From Tetracentron sinense (Eukaryota; Streptophyta; Magnoliopsida; Trochodendrales; Trochodendraceae): a DNA stretch of 64,000 nt. The notes beneath the pieces are model-generated. The model was not told the origin of the DNA. It saw nothing but the letters and a program-made list of their open reading frames with translations, and did no database searches. The position numbers and the translations under genes were made by a program. The stretch covers positions 27,311,215 through 27,375,214 of the forward strand of contig CM026554.1 of the NCBI GenBank assembly GCA_015143295.1, read 5' to 3'. The stretch's first letter is position 1; every line of letters starts with the position of its first letter. Positions 12,003-22,257 of this stretch are shown here, piece after piece.

Positions 12003-12567
12003 AATCGGACTGAAATTGGCTTCACCTCCGGAGCCCCACTTTTGGTATCGAGACTAATTTGTTATCTTTTAAGCAACTCTCACATTCAAATTGAGTTCAG
12101 GTCATCAACCAGTCGAGCATCTCTACACTACACCCTCACTATATGATATTCTCATAAGCAAACTAGGTCAATAAAAGAGAAATAGATAAGTTCACGGTCC
12201 TTATTTAGGAATAGTGCAAGATAACTAACTAAAGGAATTAAATGTGGGCTTTCATCCCCTTGACTGTACTATCTTGTTAGAACCTTCCTACTAGGATAGG
12301 AATGTCAACTACTAACTAACTAGCTCATATTGGATAAGAAAAGCATCAATCCTTAAAGAGAGACCAGCGGGGTAAGGAGGGAAATGACCAATCATAAGTG
12401 CGGGACAGGCATTCTATACTTAGTTAAGTGTGGTTTAATTTTTTCACAAGGGACCAATCATTAAATGTGTGAGAGAAGAGAGAGTGATATACTTTGTTGA
12501 GGCTAGTGAACTTGTTAACCTTTCACTAATCTGTTTTACCCTTATGTATTGAATATCATTATATTAA
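12003..12567. other. Intergenic sequence right of Copia A
   Basis: No open frame of note, no element ends and no clear repeats. It may be old degraded transposon or host DNA. Confidence 0.4.
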
Positions 12568-12975
12568 ACTAGCGGGTGGCACATACGATGCATGTGAGAG
12601 CGAGGGGAAGGAGTTAACCACAGTTAATAGGAGTTAAAAGGGACATGTGTTAACCAACAGGTGTGATTGAACTCGCTAGTGGCATGTGCGATCCACGTGA
12701 GAGCATGGAGAAGGAGTTAACCACAGTTAATAGGAGTTAAAAGGGACACGTGTTAACCCACGGGTGCGATTGAACTCTCCCCTAGTTCAATCACAATTGG
12801 CTATGATTCTAAATAGATAGATGAGCAAGGGGTAGTTTGGAAATTAAATCAAAGGCAAACGGTAGTTTGGGTTTTAAATCAAAACATTAAATCAAAATTT
12901 TGTTTTTATTTAAGGGTAGTATGGGAATTTCGGAAAAATCATCTATGCCTGCCTCTCCCATTATAATAGTAAAGA
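12568..12975 (-). mobile_element. Short non-autonomous Helitron (408 bp)
   Basis: On the minus strand it begins TCTTTACTATTATAA and ends CTAGT, inserted between host A (12976) and T (12567), the AT target typical of Helitrons. About 10 bp before the CTAGT is a hairpin CACAT/ATGTG (around 12580-12597). No protein is encoded. The 3' end is present twice: 12580-12678 and 12679-12785 are near-identical ~100 bp units. Confidence 0.72.
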
Positions 12976-13573
12976 TATAAGAGTATTTGATATTTTCATA
13001 AGAGACAATTCATTAAATATGGGAGATAAAAAGTAGAGGAAAACTCAAAATCTATTTATTATCTCCTGTATTTAATGACGGGTTCACAATGGAAAGACTA
13101 AATTACCCTTCAATTTATTGAGTTGGGGTTAAAAACACATATATTACTGAAGGTTAACAAATTCACCCACGTTGAGTGAACGTTAGCAACACCCATATTT
13201 TATGCTTTAATTCCCGTAGCCATTTAGCCAAAATGAATAAAAAGACCAACATTCACATGAGAAACGTGAAAATAAAACCAATGCGCTGGTTCCTTTTGCT
13301 TGAACTCTCAAAGAAGAGCCAAGCATTGTCTTGGTAGGTTGATATGACGATAGATTTATCAATCAAGGACTTCGAAATTAAAATTTAAACACCAATAACA
13401 CAGTTTGATGACTCGTCTAGAAAGTATACCTATTGAAATTCCCAAGAGTGTAATCAAGCTAATTAGCCTGTTTTAATTATTCTAATTAAAAGTTCTGTGA
13501 CTTACCAACTACAAAGCCAAAAAAAGAAGATATCTGGGTACAGTCCATATAGTGAGAGTAGTTGGTTGGTATG
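12976..13573. other. Intergenic sequence
   Basis: AT-rich and without convincing frames or repeats; I see nothing I can name. Confidence 0.35.
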
Positions 13574-13850
13574 TTTTAATAAAGGAATGAAATCTCCTAC
13601 GGTTAGAAGCGGACTTGGGGGAGTCCCATTATGCCCCTGAGGTCACCACGTGTCCCTTTTGACACTCCTTAAGTGTGGTTAAGATTCACCCACCCCTAGG
13701 GTTTATCCAAAGATAGGTGGGGAATGGTAAACCTTAGGAGTAGATGAATCTTAACCACAATTAAGGGTGTCAAAAAGAAACTTGGTGATTTCAGGAGGCA
13801 TAACCGAACTCCCCCGAGTCATAGAGGATTTGATTCCTTGATTAAAAAGA
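13574..13850. mobile_element. Foldback MITE (~275 bp, near-complete palindrome)
   Basis: The left arm from 13574 pairs with the right arm ending ~13850. The core ends are GACTTGGGGGAGT (13612) and its complement ACTCCCCCGAGTC (13808-13820). Pairing continues outward through TAATAAAGGAATGAAAT and inward through GTGGTTAAGATTCA. It is a DNA-transposon derivative without coding capacity. No unambiguous target duplication was found, so the superfamily is open. Confidence 0.65.
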
Positions 13851-14087
13851 AAAAAGAAAAGTAGCAAAACCAACGAACAGAATTGCAAGGAAGAAGACAA
13901 GGACGAGAAGACTACTCCTGCTACTTGCAATAGGGGTTGGTGACGGTGTTGGGTATAGATTACCAGAAAAAAAAGACGGTGTTGAGTACATGATGCAAAG
14001 TTCAGTGGTCGGACATGTAGAAAGGAGCATCATTTTCCTATTTTGACTATAGACTTGTAAATTGACGTATATAACCTCAACCACCAC

Positions 14088-14364
14088 CGGGGGCGAAGCA
14101 AGGATTCTCTTATAGGGGGGCTAACAATGGGGTTTGGGGTGTAGGAATTTTTTTTTGAGGGTCAAGTTCATGGGCCATCATGTCTGTTTGTAGTCATCCG
14201 TAAAGAATATATTTTTTTCTTAGAAGTTTAGGTCGGGCTAGAGCCATGTCCTCCCGACTCTGAACCTTTCCCAGGCTACACCCCTATTAATACAATACAA
14301 TTTTTTTTTTCAAAATTTGAGGGGGGGCTTCAGTCCCCCTGGGCCCCATGTGGCTCCGCCCCTG
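14088..14364. mobile_element. hAT-type MITE (277 bp) with 8 bp TSD
   Basis: The ends CGGGGGCGAAGC and GGCTCCGCCCCTG form an imperfect terminal inverted repeat (consensus CAGGGGCGGAGCC). They are flanked by perfect 8 bp repeats ACCACCAC at 14080-14087 and 14365-14372. Eight-base duplications and a CAGGG-type end are the hAT signature. No coding capacity. Confidence 0.8.
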
Positions 14365-14681
14365 ACCACCACTTGGGTATCAACTAAAAAGGATTGCATT
14401 TATAAGCTCTTGGGAGTCCTCTATTGCACAACTACAATACAAACAAAAATCTGATTTTTCTCAAGATGTCCAAAAATACGTCCGAGTTCCATTAGGGGTG
14501 GCAGCAAGTATGTTACGTACCCGCTCCGGCGAACAAACCTTCAATCCAAACTCAACCCATTTGTAAATGGGTTACATTATCACTTAACCAATCACATTAG
14601 TCCCACATTGGTTGGGTAATAGTCTTTGTAGGGATGTATAAGGGGTCATCAGTCCTTCATTAGTCAGGTCCTTTTAAAGTG

Positions 14682-16005
14682 TGATCGGTGTTAATTGTAC
14701 ATATTTACACACCTCAAAACTATACTTTTTAAATCTTTAAAACTCTTTTTGAAGCTATGATACTTCACTTGGTGTGTTATTCTATTTCAGGTTCATGACA
14801 ATAAAATGAAGTAAACTTAAGGGTTTACAAGAGGTGAAGAAGCTAGAAGATCTTTAACCAAGTCAAAGATAGAAGAGTGGAAGAAGACCAAGCAGAAAAG
14901 CTCAGTCCGATCGATCGTAGGTTCAACCCGATTGATCGGAGTCCAACCAATTGCATGATTCAGACCGACCAATTGGATAATAGCATGAAAAATGGTAGAA
15001 ATCCTATGACAGTCCGATAGATCGGATTGTTTAGTTCCGATCGATCACAGAAGATCAAATAGTTTTGATAAATTGAAACTTACTCTCCGATCGATCGGAG
15101 ATCCTATTTATGTGTCATTGGGATGCGTGTGCAGATCTGGCGAGGAAACCCTAATGAAAACTGATTGAAGCCTATAAATAGAATACCCCAAGGCCTTGCC
15201 TAGAGTTCGGAATCTGGAGGATTTTAATCTTGACAAAGCTTTGGAAGGATTGGGAGTATGAAGTTTTCACCATCCATGACGTCTACTTCTATCCCGGTGG
15301 ACAACTAATCTCCCGTCTAGGATTTCGATGAAACCCTAGGCAAGTAAAGTTGATTTCTGTATTTATTTCTACGATGTTATTATTTGTAATAGATGATTGC
15401 ATACTTAGATTCAATCTTTAATAAAGCTATTCATTGTCTTAGGAATTATCTTCTTTTTAGATTGATATTAATTCATCTATAATTTATGTGATCTTATGTG
15501 TGGATGATATGCAATAGAGCATTTTTACAAGTGTGTGAATGCTAGGATGATCTATGCCTAAGAAAGACGGATCGTTGCCGCAACCATAGGCTAGTTAATA
15601 TAATGTAGACGATCTGTGTCAACCAAAGATAGATAATACCTAGGATTCTAACCCTTGATATTTTGAATGAATTAAATTAAGACTTGTAGTCACAATTATT
15701 CGAAATCAATTACAAATAATAGTCCCTGGACTGAATGGAGTAAATTAAAATTAGGAGGTTAGCGGTGGATTCAATACCCTAGAATTTTTTCTCTAGATTA
15801 CTAATCACTTTTATTTGCTTTTAATATTTAAAATAATTGTAGGATTTTTAATCATAAACCAAAATCAATTTGTTCACCTTGAAATTAAAATCATTCTTCA
15901 GAATTAAGTAGTATAACCAACGCAATTTTCGTGGTTCGACACCCTCAATACTAGTCACTATTCTTCGGAATTAGTGATGTTATGAGGTAACGATCTAATC
16001 GATCA
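14682..16005 (+). mobile_element. Solo LTR (1324 bp), TSD AAGTG
   Basis: Ends TGATCGG and CGATCA with 5 bp repeats AAGTG (14677-14681 and 16006-16010). A TATA box CCTATAAATAG sits at about 15171. Upstream, 14905-15110 holds a cluster of near-palindromes of the TCCGATCGATCGGA type. No coding domain or second LTR is present. The superfamily is unassigned, though the GGTTCGACACCC-containing end is gypsy-like. Confidence 0.78.
14905..15110 (+). promoter_or_regulatory. TCCGATCGATCGGA palindrome cluster upstream of LTR TATA box
   Basis: Exact TCCGATCGATCGGA occurs near 15095. Variants are TCCGATCGATCGTA, CCCGATTGATCGGA, TCCGATAGATCGGA and TCCGATCGATCACA. The last copy is ~65 bp from the TATA box. 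A regulatory role is inferred. Confidence 0.5.
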
Positions 16006-16283
16006 AAGTGATTGTATGGAGTTATCCTTATGGCATCTTAGCTGTTACCTTAGGTCTGCCTATGTGTGCATTTAGGGTATTACATTATCACTTAACCAAA
16101 AAAAAGTTACGTTGCAACTGGGTGTTATTGTTCCACTTTAGTCCCACATCAATTTGGTATTAGTCTTCGTAGGGGTGTATAAGGAGACACCATAGTTAAG
16201 CCCTTTCGGAGTGAGTACGTAGAGTTACCCTTATGGCACCTTAGCGATTACCTTTGGTTTGGTTGTGTGTGTGTTTAGGGTAT

Positions 16284-19200
16284 TGTAACCACCCAATTTT
16301 TACACCCTATCCTAACCATGGTTAACATCATTAACCATGGTCATCCCCAGCTAAGTCCCCAGTCAAAGCCCTAAACCTTAGGCAAAAACCCTAAACCCTA
16401 GACCATATCCTAGGTAAACCCTAAACCCTAGAATCCAAACCTCTATGGGCTCAAGGCCCATTTCAATTAAAAAAACCAAACCCTAGGCTAATCCTAGTTA
16501 AACCCTAGGTAAACCCTAGACCTAACCCTAGGTAAACCCTGGACCTAACCTTAGGTGAACCCTAAGCCTAAAACCCTACGGGTTCAAGGCCTATTTCAAC
16601 TAAAAGTCCAAGCCCTAGACCAAACCCTAGGTTAACCCTAGCTAAACCCTAGGTCTAACCCTAGGTAAACCCTAGACCTAACCTTAGTCTACACCCTAGA
16701 TAAACCTTAAGCTGAAACCCTTCGGGCTCAAGGCCCATTAGTAATGTCATGCCAAAAAATCCTCAAAACCGTGGACCAAACCTCCCTTGTGGGCCCACAA
16801 GCCTTTAGGGCCCAACTCCAGTGGGCCCCACTCATTAAAATTTGAATTTTTAGGGTGTCAAACCCTTAAATGGCAAAGCCCAGCATTGCTTTCGCCCACA
16901 TGTGTGAGGGTTGGGCCCAAAAAAAAAAAAAACCAAAACAAGACACTGTTCACTGTCTTCCTCACGCATAGAACAGCCTCCCCTTGCTGCTTCAGCTCCC
17001 TCCTGGCCACCGCAGTCTCCCCCCCCCGCAGTTGGTCCCCCATGCCTAAAATAATGCCTAGAACACCCTCAGGCCTCCCTCCATCTCTATAAATACCCAG
17101 CTCCTCCATGCGTCTTGCCCACACCATTTTTTATCCTCAAGAAAACGTTGCCCACAATAGGCTATCCTAGACTTTCCTTAGCTTCCCCAGCCTTCCAGAC
17201 CCTTAGTCCCTCACCTGAGAACCTCCCAGGTCTCCTAGAAGTAGCACCAAACCCCTTAGGCCTATCATCATTTGGCACCACCACTGCCAAACCTTGTATC
17301 CAAGGTCTGTCCCCATTCGGCCAGCCCTCCTCTCACCCTATCATCTCCCTAATTTCCATCAGGGTAGGCTCCTTGAGCTCCCTTGAAGCTCCACCAGACT
17401 CACCCCAGCTGTGCTCGAGCACCACCACCACTTGTAGCGCTGTACCACCACGAGACCACCAGGGTAGAATTTCCTATTTTTTATCATTTTTTTGCTTAGT
17501 TCTGTTACAGCATTGTAAGGACCTCTGGTCCTAAACTAGGGGTCTCCTTTTGTCTTATTTTGTTGTTGTTTCTCGCATTCACCAGGGATAGGGACCCCCC
17601 TCCTTAACCGTAAGCATGAGGGGATCCCCTTGAGGTGTAACTCGGGTTCAACACCCCTCAAATGTGCATGGTTAGCTCCCCTAGGGTCTGGGGGGTCCCT
17701 TAAGCCATAAGGGAATCCCTGGACTTGTAGTGGTGCAACCCTCCAGTGGGAAAAATCTCTTCCTAGCCATTTTTTTTTATTTTCTCTGTAACTACCCCGT
17801 TAACCCAAATTAGTTCAGGCCCTGGTCCAATTCAGGGCCATGGTTAGGATCCTCAGACCCCTGGCTACCTCCAATAATCATCTCATTAGAGTTAAAGTAT
17901 AGGATCTTTCCTATACTTCAGGCTGCACCCCTGTGGTCTCAATTTATCATGTGTCAGTCCCTAATTCGAGTTAAAACCCGACAAACCAAGGTTAGTTGGA
18001 ATAGCATCATTTCAGTCTTGCGACTAAGGCACTTTTGGCCCACTGTGGAGCCCATATATAACATCCTCCTAGGCCCACCAAAGGCCCAGCGTCTTTCCTG
18101 TAGTCCAGGCTATACCTCTATGGTCTCAGTTTCCCCTAGTTTAGTCCCTAACCCGAGTTAACACCCTACAAACCACGGTTAAAAACGTGACTGTTCATTT
18201 TTGTTTTTTTTAACTTCTGGATTTTGTATAGGGCCCCAGACCAGGTAGGAGGCCAATTTAGGCCATGCCATGCTCCCTGGACCCAATTTTGATCTGACCA
18301 GACCCTTAACCATGGTTAAATCCACCTTTTGTTAATATTTAACCATGGTTAAGTACCCCTTAACCCATAAAATTCTGAAAAATATTCAAAAAGAAATATT
18401 CTAAGGATTCCAGAATGATCCTCTGTGATCATTTCACCTTGATTAAGACCCTTAACTATGGTCAAACTCTATCTTTGGTTAACTTTTAACCATGGTTAAC
18501 CAGCCCTTAACCCACAAAATTTTGGAAAATACTTAGAAAATCAGAAATATTCTGAGATGCCCAAAAATGGTCTATTTCAGCTATTTAACCATGGTTAGCA
18601 ATCTTAACCATGGTAACCCCCACCCTAACTATGGTTAAGCAATCCTTAACCCTGGAAAAAAAATCTGAAAAAATCCTAAAAAATTCAAAAAAGATAAAAA
18701 GACCAAAGATACAGCTTCTGGACTTTTTAACCCCTAATTAGTACCCTTAACCATGGTTAAACATCTTTTTAACCCCGGTTAGCAACCTTAACCCTTGGTT
18801 AAAACGCTTTTCGCCTCCCAAGCCTCATCCCTTAGCCTACCGGGCTCACCCTTGGTCTACCGGGCCCAACCTCAACCTAACGGACTTAACCTTACCATAT
18901 CGACTGTGGTTAGCAACCCTAACCATGGTAAGTTTGACCTAACCCCAGTTAGCAACCCTAACCTTGGTCAAATTCCTCTCTTGACCTACCTAACCCAAAA
19001 ACTAATCTATCGGTCTACCCCTTGGCTTACCAGGCCCAATACCTTGCACATTGACTAACCTCGGTCAAACAAAACCCTAATCTACAGGATTAGGCCCATT
19101 AGCCACCTTTGGTGCACACACAAACACCCCCTAACCTTGGCACAGGCTTATGTGCTAGAACTATGCTTGGTCTGATCTCACCCCAATGTGAGTACGTGGG

Positions 19201-19507
19201 CAACCCAACTCAGGTTCGACCCTAGTTAGCTTTCCTTTCTTAGATTAATATTACATTAAACAGTAAGGCATTTGATTAACATTGACTTCAATTTGGCTTA
19301 AACCTAGTAAGTAGGGAACCACTGAAAAGTAAAAGTGTTAGAGAGCCTAACCCCTTCCCCGGACTTAACTGAACCTCTTACCCTAATCTCTAATTAGAGA
19401 CCAAAGTCCTTATCCAAATCCCCGGGGACTTATCCCTTCTGAACGAATAGGTGGAAACTCTACACTCCCCGTGAGATTTTTAGGATTTCCCAAAACCCGT
19501 GCTCACA
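16284..19507 (+). mobile_element. Solo LTR of Tat/Ogre-like gypsy family (3224 bp), TSD GGTAT
   Basis: Begins TGTAACCACCCAATTTTTAC and ends GTGCTCACA, with 5 bp repeats GGTAT at 16279-16283 and 19508-19512. Its start, telobox-like cluster, TAACCATGGTTA palindromes and GGCACAGGCT..GTGCTAGAA region match the LTRs of Gypsy A (24752, 60754) at lower similarity. The TATA box CTATAAATACCC is at about 17089. The frames at 16787-17534 run over U3/R and match no protein I know. Confidence 0.87.
16365..16730 (+). repeat. Telobox-like AAACCCTA cluster in Tat LTR U3
   Basis: I count 11 AAACCCTA octamers in this stretch, mostly within AAACCCTAGGT contexts. They are not regular 7 bp telomere repeats. AAACCCTA is the plant telobox, bound by TRB-type Myb proteins in host promoters (known from Arabidopsis). 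The cluster lies ~350 bp upstream of the TATA box. Confidence 0.6.
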
Positions 19508-19800
19508 GGTATTACATTATCACTTAACAAAAAAAAGGAAATTCTGTGACTAATTGTTAGTGTCTTGCTTAAATCCCACATTGGTTGGGTGCTAGTGTTC
19601 ATAGGGGTGTATAAGGAGCCACCAGTCCTCCATTTGTCAAACCCTTTTAGAGTGTTTGTGTGGAGTTACCCTTATGGAACCTTAGTGGTTACCTTAGGTC
19701 CGGCTATGTGTGTTTAGAGTGTTACATTATCACTTAACTGGTAAAATTAGAGAAATCAAAGGTTGTACTACATAGCTTATCCCGTTTGAAAAATAATTTA

Positions 19801-20062
19801 GGGTGAGTTTGGCTTCGATTATTTTGGCCATAAACATTTGTAATTTAATCATTAGAAATACAACTAGTGAAAAAAAATTGATTACATCATAAATATGTCT
19901 GAAATGCTAAGACGGTCACTAAGAAGATAGTATTGGTTGAAATAATAGTGGTTGTATAAAATTGATTAAATTACTTGTTATCCAAGCAGATGTATTGAAA
20001 AACTAAATATTTTAATCACTTTTCGATTATTAAATCAGGAAAAAAATCAAACCCAAATGCAC
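19801..20062. mobile_element. Probable MITE (~260 bp)
   Basis: The left end GGGTGAGTTTGGCTTCGATT and right end AATCAAACCCAAATGCAC are imperfect inverted repeats of the common GGGTGYGTTTGG plant MITE type. The interior is AT-rich with no frame. The target duplication was not resolved, so the boundaries are approximate. Confidence 0.45.
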
Positions 20063-20674
20063 GTTAATATTGATGAATTAACTAAATAATATGAACCCTG
20101 GGGTTCGAGGATCTCACCTCAAACCCAATTGAATTATGAGTTGATAAAACCCAAGCCTAGGTCCAAAACCTTGATGCTAACCCATTGAAAGTTAAAGAAG
20201 TTTGACTTGACTATGGTGCCAAAAATGTCCTCCTCTTGGGTCCCATGTACATAGCAACACATGCATATCTCCAAGGAAAAAAGTAATCTAATTAGATGAT
20301 CTTAACCATCTGATTTGGTTCGGATATCATTTACCTACGGTTAGTGGTCAGTGGTTAGTTTAGGATTGGAGCTCTTGTAACTCATCGCTGGGTGGGATTA
20401 GAGAGAGAGAATTTACTCATATTTTCATCCATGTCCAAAAGAATGAGATAGATTGGAAAACTATGAAATGGTTATGACCATCAAGATGGGTTGGATTTTA
20501 TATGTAAAAGCATATCTCATGTGGGACTCATTGACTTGTGGGTCCTAAATCCTTATTGTAGATTTCAAAAGAAAAATGTCATTTTACCCATATAAGGAGT
20601 TATATGGTAGGCCCAACCTCGTAAGCCTTGCCCATTACCCCCATTAAAATGATTAAATATTAAGAAGTGATTAG
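20063..20674. other. Intergenic sequence
   Basis: No supported gene or repeat boundary. Short dinucleotide GA run near 20400. Confidence 0.35.
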
Positions 20675-20878
20675 TGGACCGCACGGTCCATTATCTCGTG
20701 GACCGCCATGTCCATGTGTCACCTTTTACCGCCTTTTAACTATGGTTAAATTTAACCAAAATTTAAATTATTATTATTTTCTAAAAACTAGGTTCGATGG
20801 ATGAACCCTAAGAATGGGTGAATCTTAACCATTGTTAATGAGTGTTAGAAAGGGGGACGTGGACCAATGAGGACCGAC
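20675..20878. mobile_element. Diverged foldback element related to the MITE at 13574
   Basis: The left part (ATGTCCATGTGTCACCTTTT..TATGGTTAAAT) pairs loosely with the right part (GGTGAATCTTAACCATTG..GGACGTGGAC). The right arm resembles the arm of the MITE at 13574-13850 (GGTGAATCTTAACCAC..GGGACACGTGG). Strongly decayed; ends are approximate. Confidence 0.4.
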
Positions 20879-21276
20879 ATTCAACTACATAGCAGAATGT
20901 TTGGTCCATTAAGCATTTTGCATAATTGTTTGGGTCGATGTAGATCCAGAATTTGATCCAAGTTTGCACATAGATCTTGTGTTTGGTGATTTAAATAATG
21001 GCTAGATGGAGGATTGAAGTTGTGAGAGCTAAAAATTGGATGAAATTCCCCTCGAAGTGGTTGTTTGAAGGAAGATCCCCTTGAAATGGTCATCTTTATC
21101 ATACAATGAAGGTTTCCATTGGTTTTAATTGAAGATCCATGAGTCTTATGTAATCTTCAACCTTGAGGACAAGGTTCTTTTAAGGGAGATGAAATGTTAT
21201 GTACCTAAGAAGTTATAGTGGTAGTTATTTAAAGATAGGATTAGTGGGTGGTTTGGGTAGTTTGTAACTACTATTG
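20879..21276 (+). other. Possible 3' remnant of an old gypsy element
   Basis: Around 21155-21190 the text AACCTTGAGGACAAGGTT followed by a purine-rich GGGAGATGAAATG resembles the usual end of a gypsy pol (NLEDKV) and its polypurine tract. Nothing else is recognisable. The 73-codon minus frame at 20881-21102 has no known match to me. Confidence 0.3.
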
Positions 21277-21577
21277 TGTTGCGCCCCAAATTACCCCCTA
21301 GGAATTAAGGGATACTTTAGGCGTGACTATACATACCTGACAAACCATTCTGCAATGAACAAGGTAATAACATCCTAAAATGGAAACACATAACAGAGCA
21401 CGGAAGCTTAAATTGTGCGGAAGCGTGAATTAACTTTTTCTTTTTCTATACATAACCGGTATTCCAAGTTTATACAAAACATAACAAGTACAGGTGGACA
21501 TGCCCACCATCAAAATACAAAAAGATTGAGTCTCTCTCTCTCTACATAAGACCCTACTCACAGTAATCTAGCTATGG

Positions 21578-21694
21578 TCACACATCCAGATCTCTATCCT
21601 CTTGTGACTGAAGTGGAATTAACACCGCCTCCTCGAAGTATTCATCCTTAACCCAAGGCTCAGGGTCGAAGGTATCCACTAGACCTACAGACAT
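21578..21694 (-). CDS. Candidate 38-codon reading frame in LTR R/U5 region
   Basis: MSVGLVDTF opens a 38-codon frame containing PEPWVKDEYFEEAV. The related LTR at 49645 has a 39-codon frame from the same Met (MSAG) with PGPWVEEEYVEEPL. The frame is also open upstream of the Met (LSIPYSVVDL against LSIPCSAVLL). The peptide is acidic with no known family. Translation is unproven; conserved DNA alone could explain it. Confidence 0.35.
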   Translation of the reverse strand: MSVGLVDTFDPEPWVKDEYFEEAVLIPLQSQEDRDLDV

Positions 21695-22104
21695 GAGATC
21701 TACGACTGAATATGGAATACTCAACGAGTACAAGCTACTAACTACCAATAGTAATAACAAGCTACAATAATAATAACTAAATACAATTCATAATCGCAAT
21801 AATTGAAGCAATACAACATCAAGAAATAAAACAATGCGATGATCATGACATGTATGGGATAATACAAAACTCCGATAAAACTCATACTTGAAATTCGTGG
21901 CTTGTTCTTGAAAATTAACTTTTCGTGGTTTTCAAAAATTGCTTGCCGTGTTAAAATTTGTTCTTTTCTTGTAGGAATCACATATGTCTTGTCTTATTCT
22001 TGTTTAGAATCACACTTGTCAGGCTTGTCTTGTCATGTCTTGACTTGCCTTACAATGTTTACTTGTGAGCGAGATGTTAGTGCCCTTGTAGCGACTTGTG
22101 AGCT

Positions 22105-22168
22105 GGATACGTAAGTATCCTTCAGCGAAACATGAATAGAAACTTGTGAGCTGGATACGTAAGTATCC
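22105..22168 (-). other. Two GGATAC/GTATCC hairpins in LTR
   Basis: GGATACGTAAGTATCC is a perfect 6 bp stem with a 4-base loop, present at 22105-22120 and 22153-22168, each preceded by CTTGTGAGCT. The related LTRs at 33536 and 49645 have differently-sequenced hairpins in the same setting. Confidence 0.55.
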
Positions 22169-22257
22169 TTTACCGAAAATAGAAAAAGGTACACCAACAT
22201 CCTTGATCGGCCCTCTGTCCGGCTTTATCAACCTGTTTTGTTTTCTTGTGAGCTAGG

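Larger units (their letters stand above)
14572..19740 (+). repeat. Three-unit ~200 bp tandem repeat, interrupted by two solo LTRs
   Basis: Units start with TTACATTATCACTTAAC at 14572, 16080 and 19512, with a fourth start at 19722. Each contains CCCACAT..GG, a GGGRTGTATAAGG motif and GAGTTAYCCTTATGG near its end. Ungapped lengths are about 179, 204 and 210 bp. Unit 1 is split by the insertion 14682-16005, and the unit 2/3 junction by 16284-19507. A TRIM-like concatemer (LTR-internal-LTR) is possible but no primer site was recognised. Confidence 0.7.
21277..22257 (-). repeat. Truncated LTR related to the 33536 and 49645 solo LTRs
   Basis: Begins TGTTGCGCCCC at the U5 end and parallels the solo LTR at 33536 in order: CCAAGTTTATACAAAA, the GGACATGCCC segment, a short reading frame, then CTTGTGAG-linked hairpins (22105-22120, 22153-22168). 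Sequence identity is low but the order is the same. It is cut at 22257 by Tat element C; CTAGG (22253-22257) would be the left target copy, its partner being outside the window. Confidence 0.65.

Noticed and set aside
13842..14087. 81-codon minus frame with a hydrophobic C-terminus
   Set aside because: No homology I recognise; overlaps a MITE arm and low-complexity sequence and has no supporting promoter or family.
16365..16730. Interstitial telomere
   Set aside because: AAACCCTA motifs are irregularly spaced and recur at the same place in three related LTRs, so they belong to the element.
16787..17534. Plus-strand frames of 101 and 139 codons
   Set aside because: They lie in U3/R of a solo LTR, match no known domain and are not open in the related LTRs.
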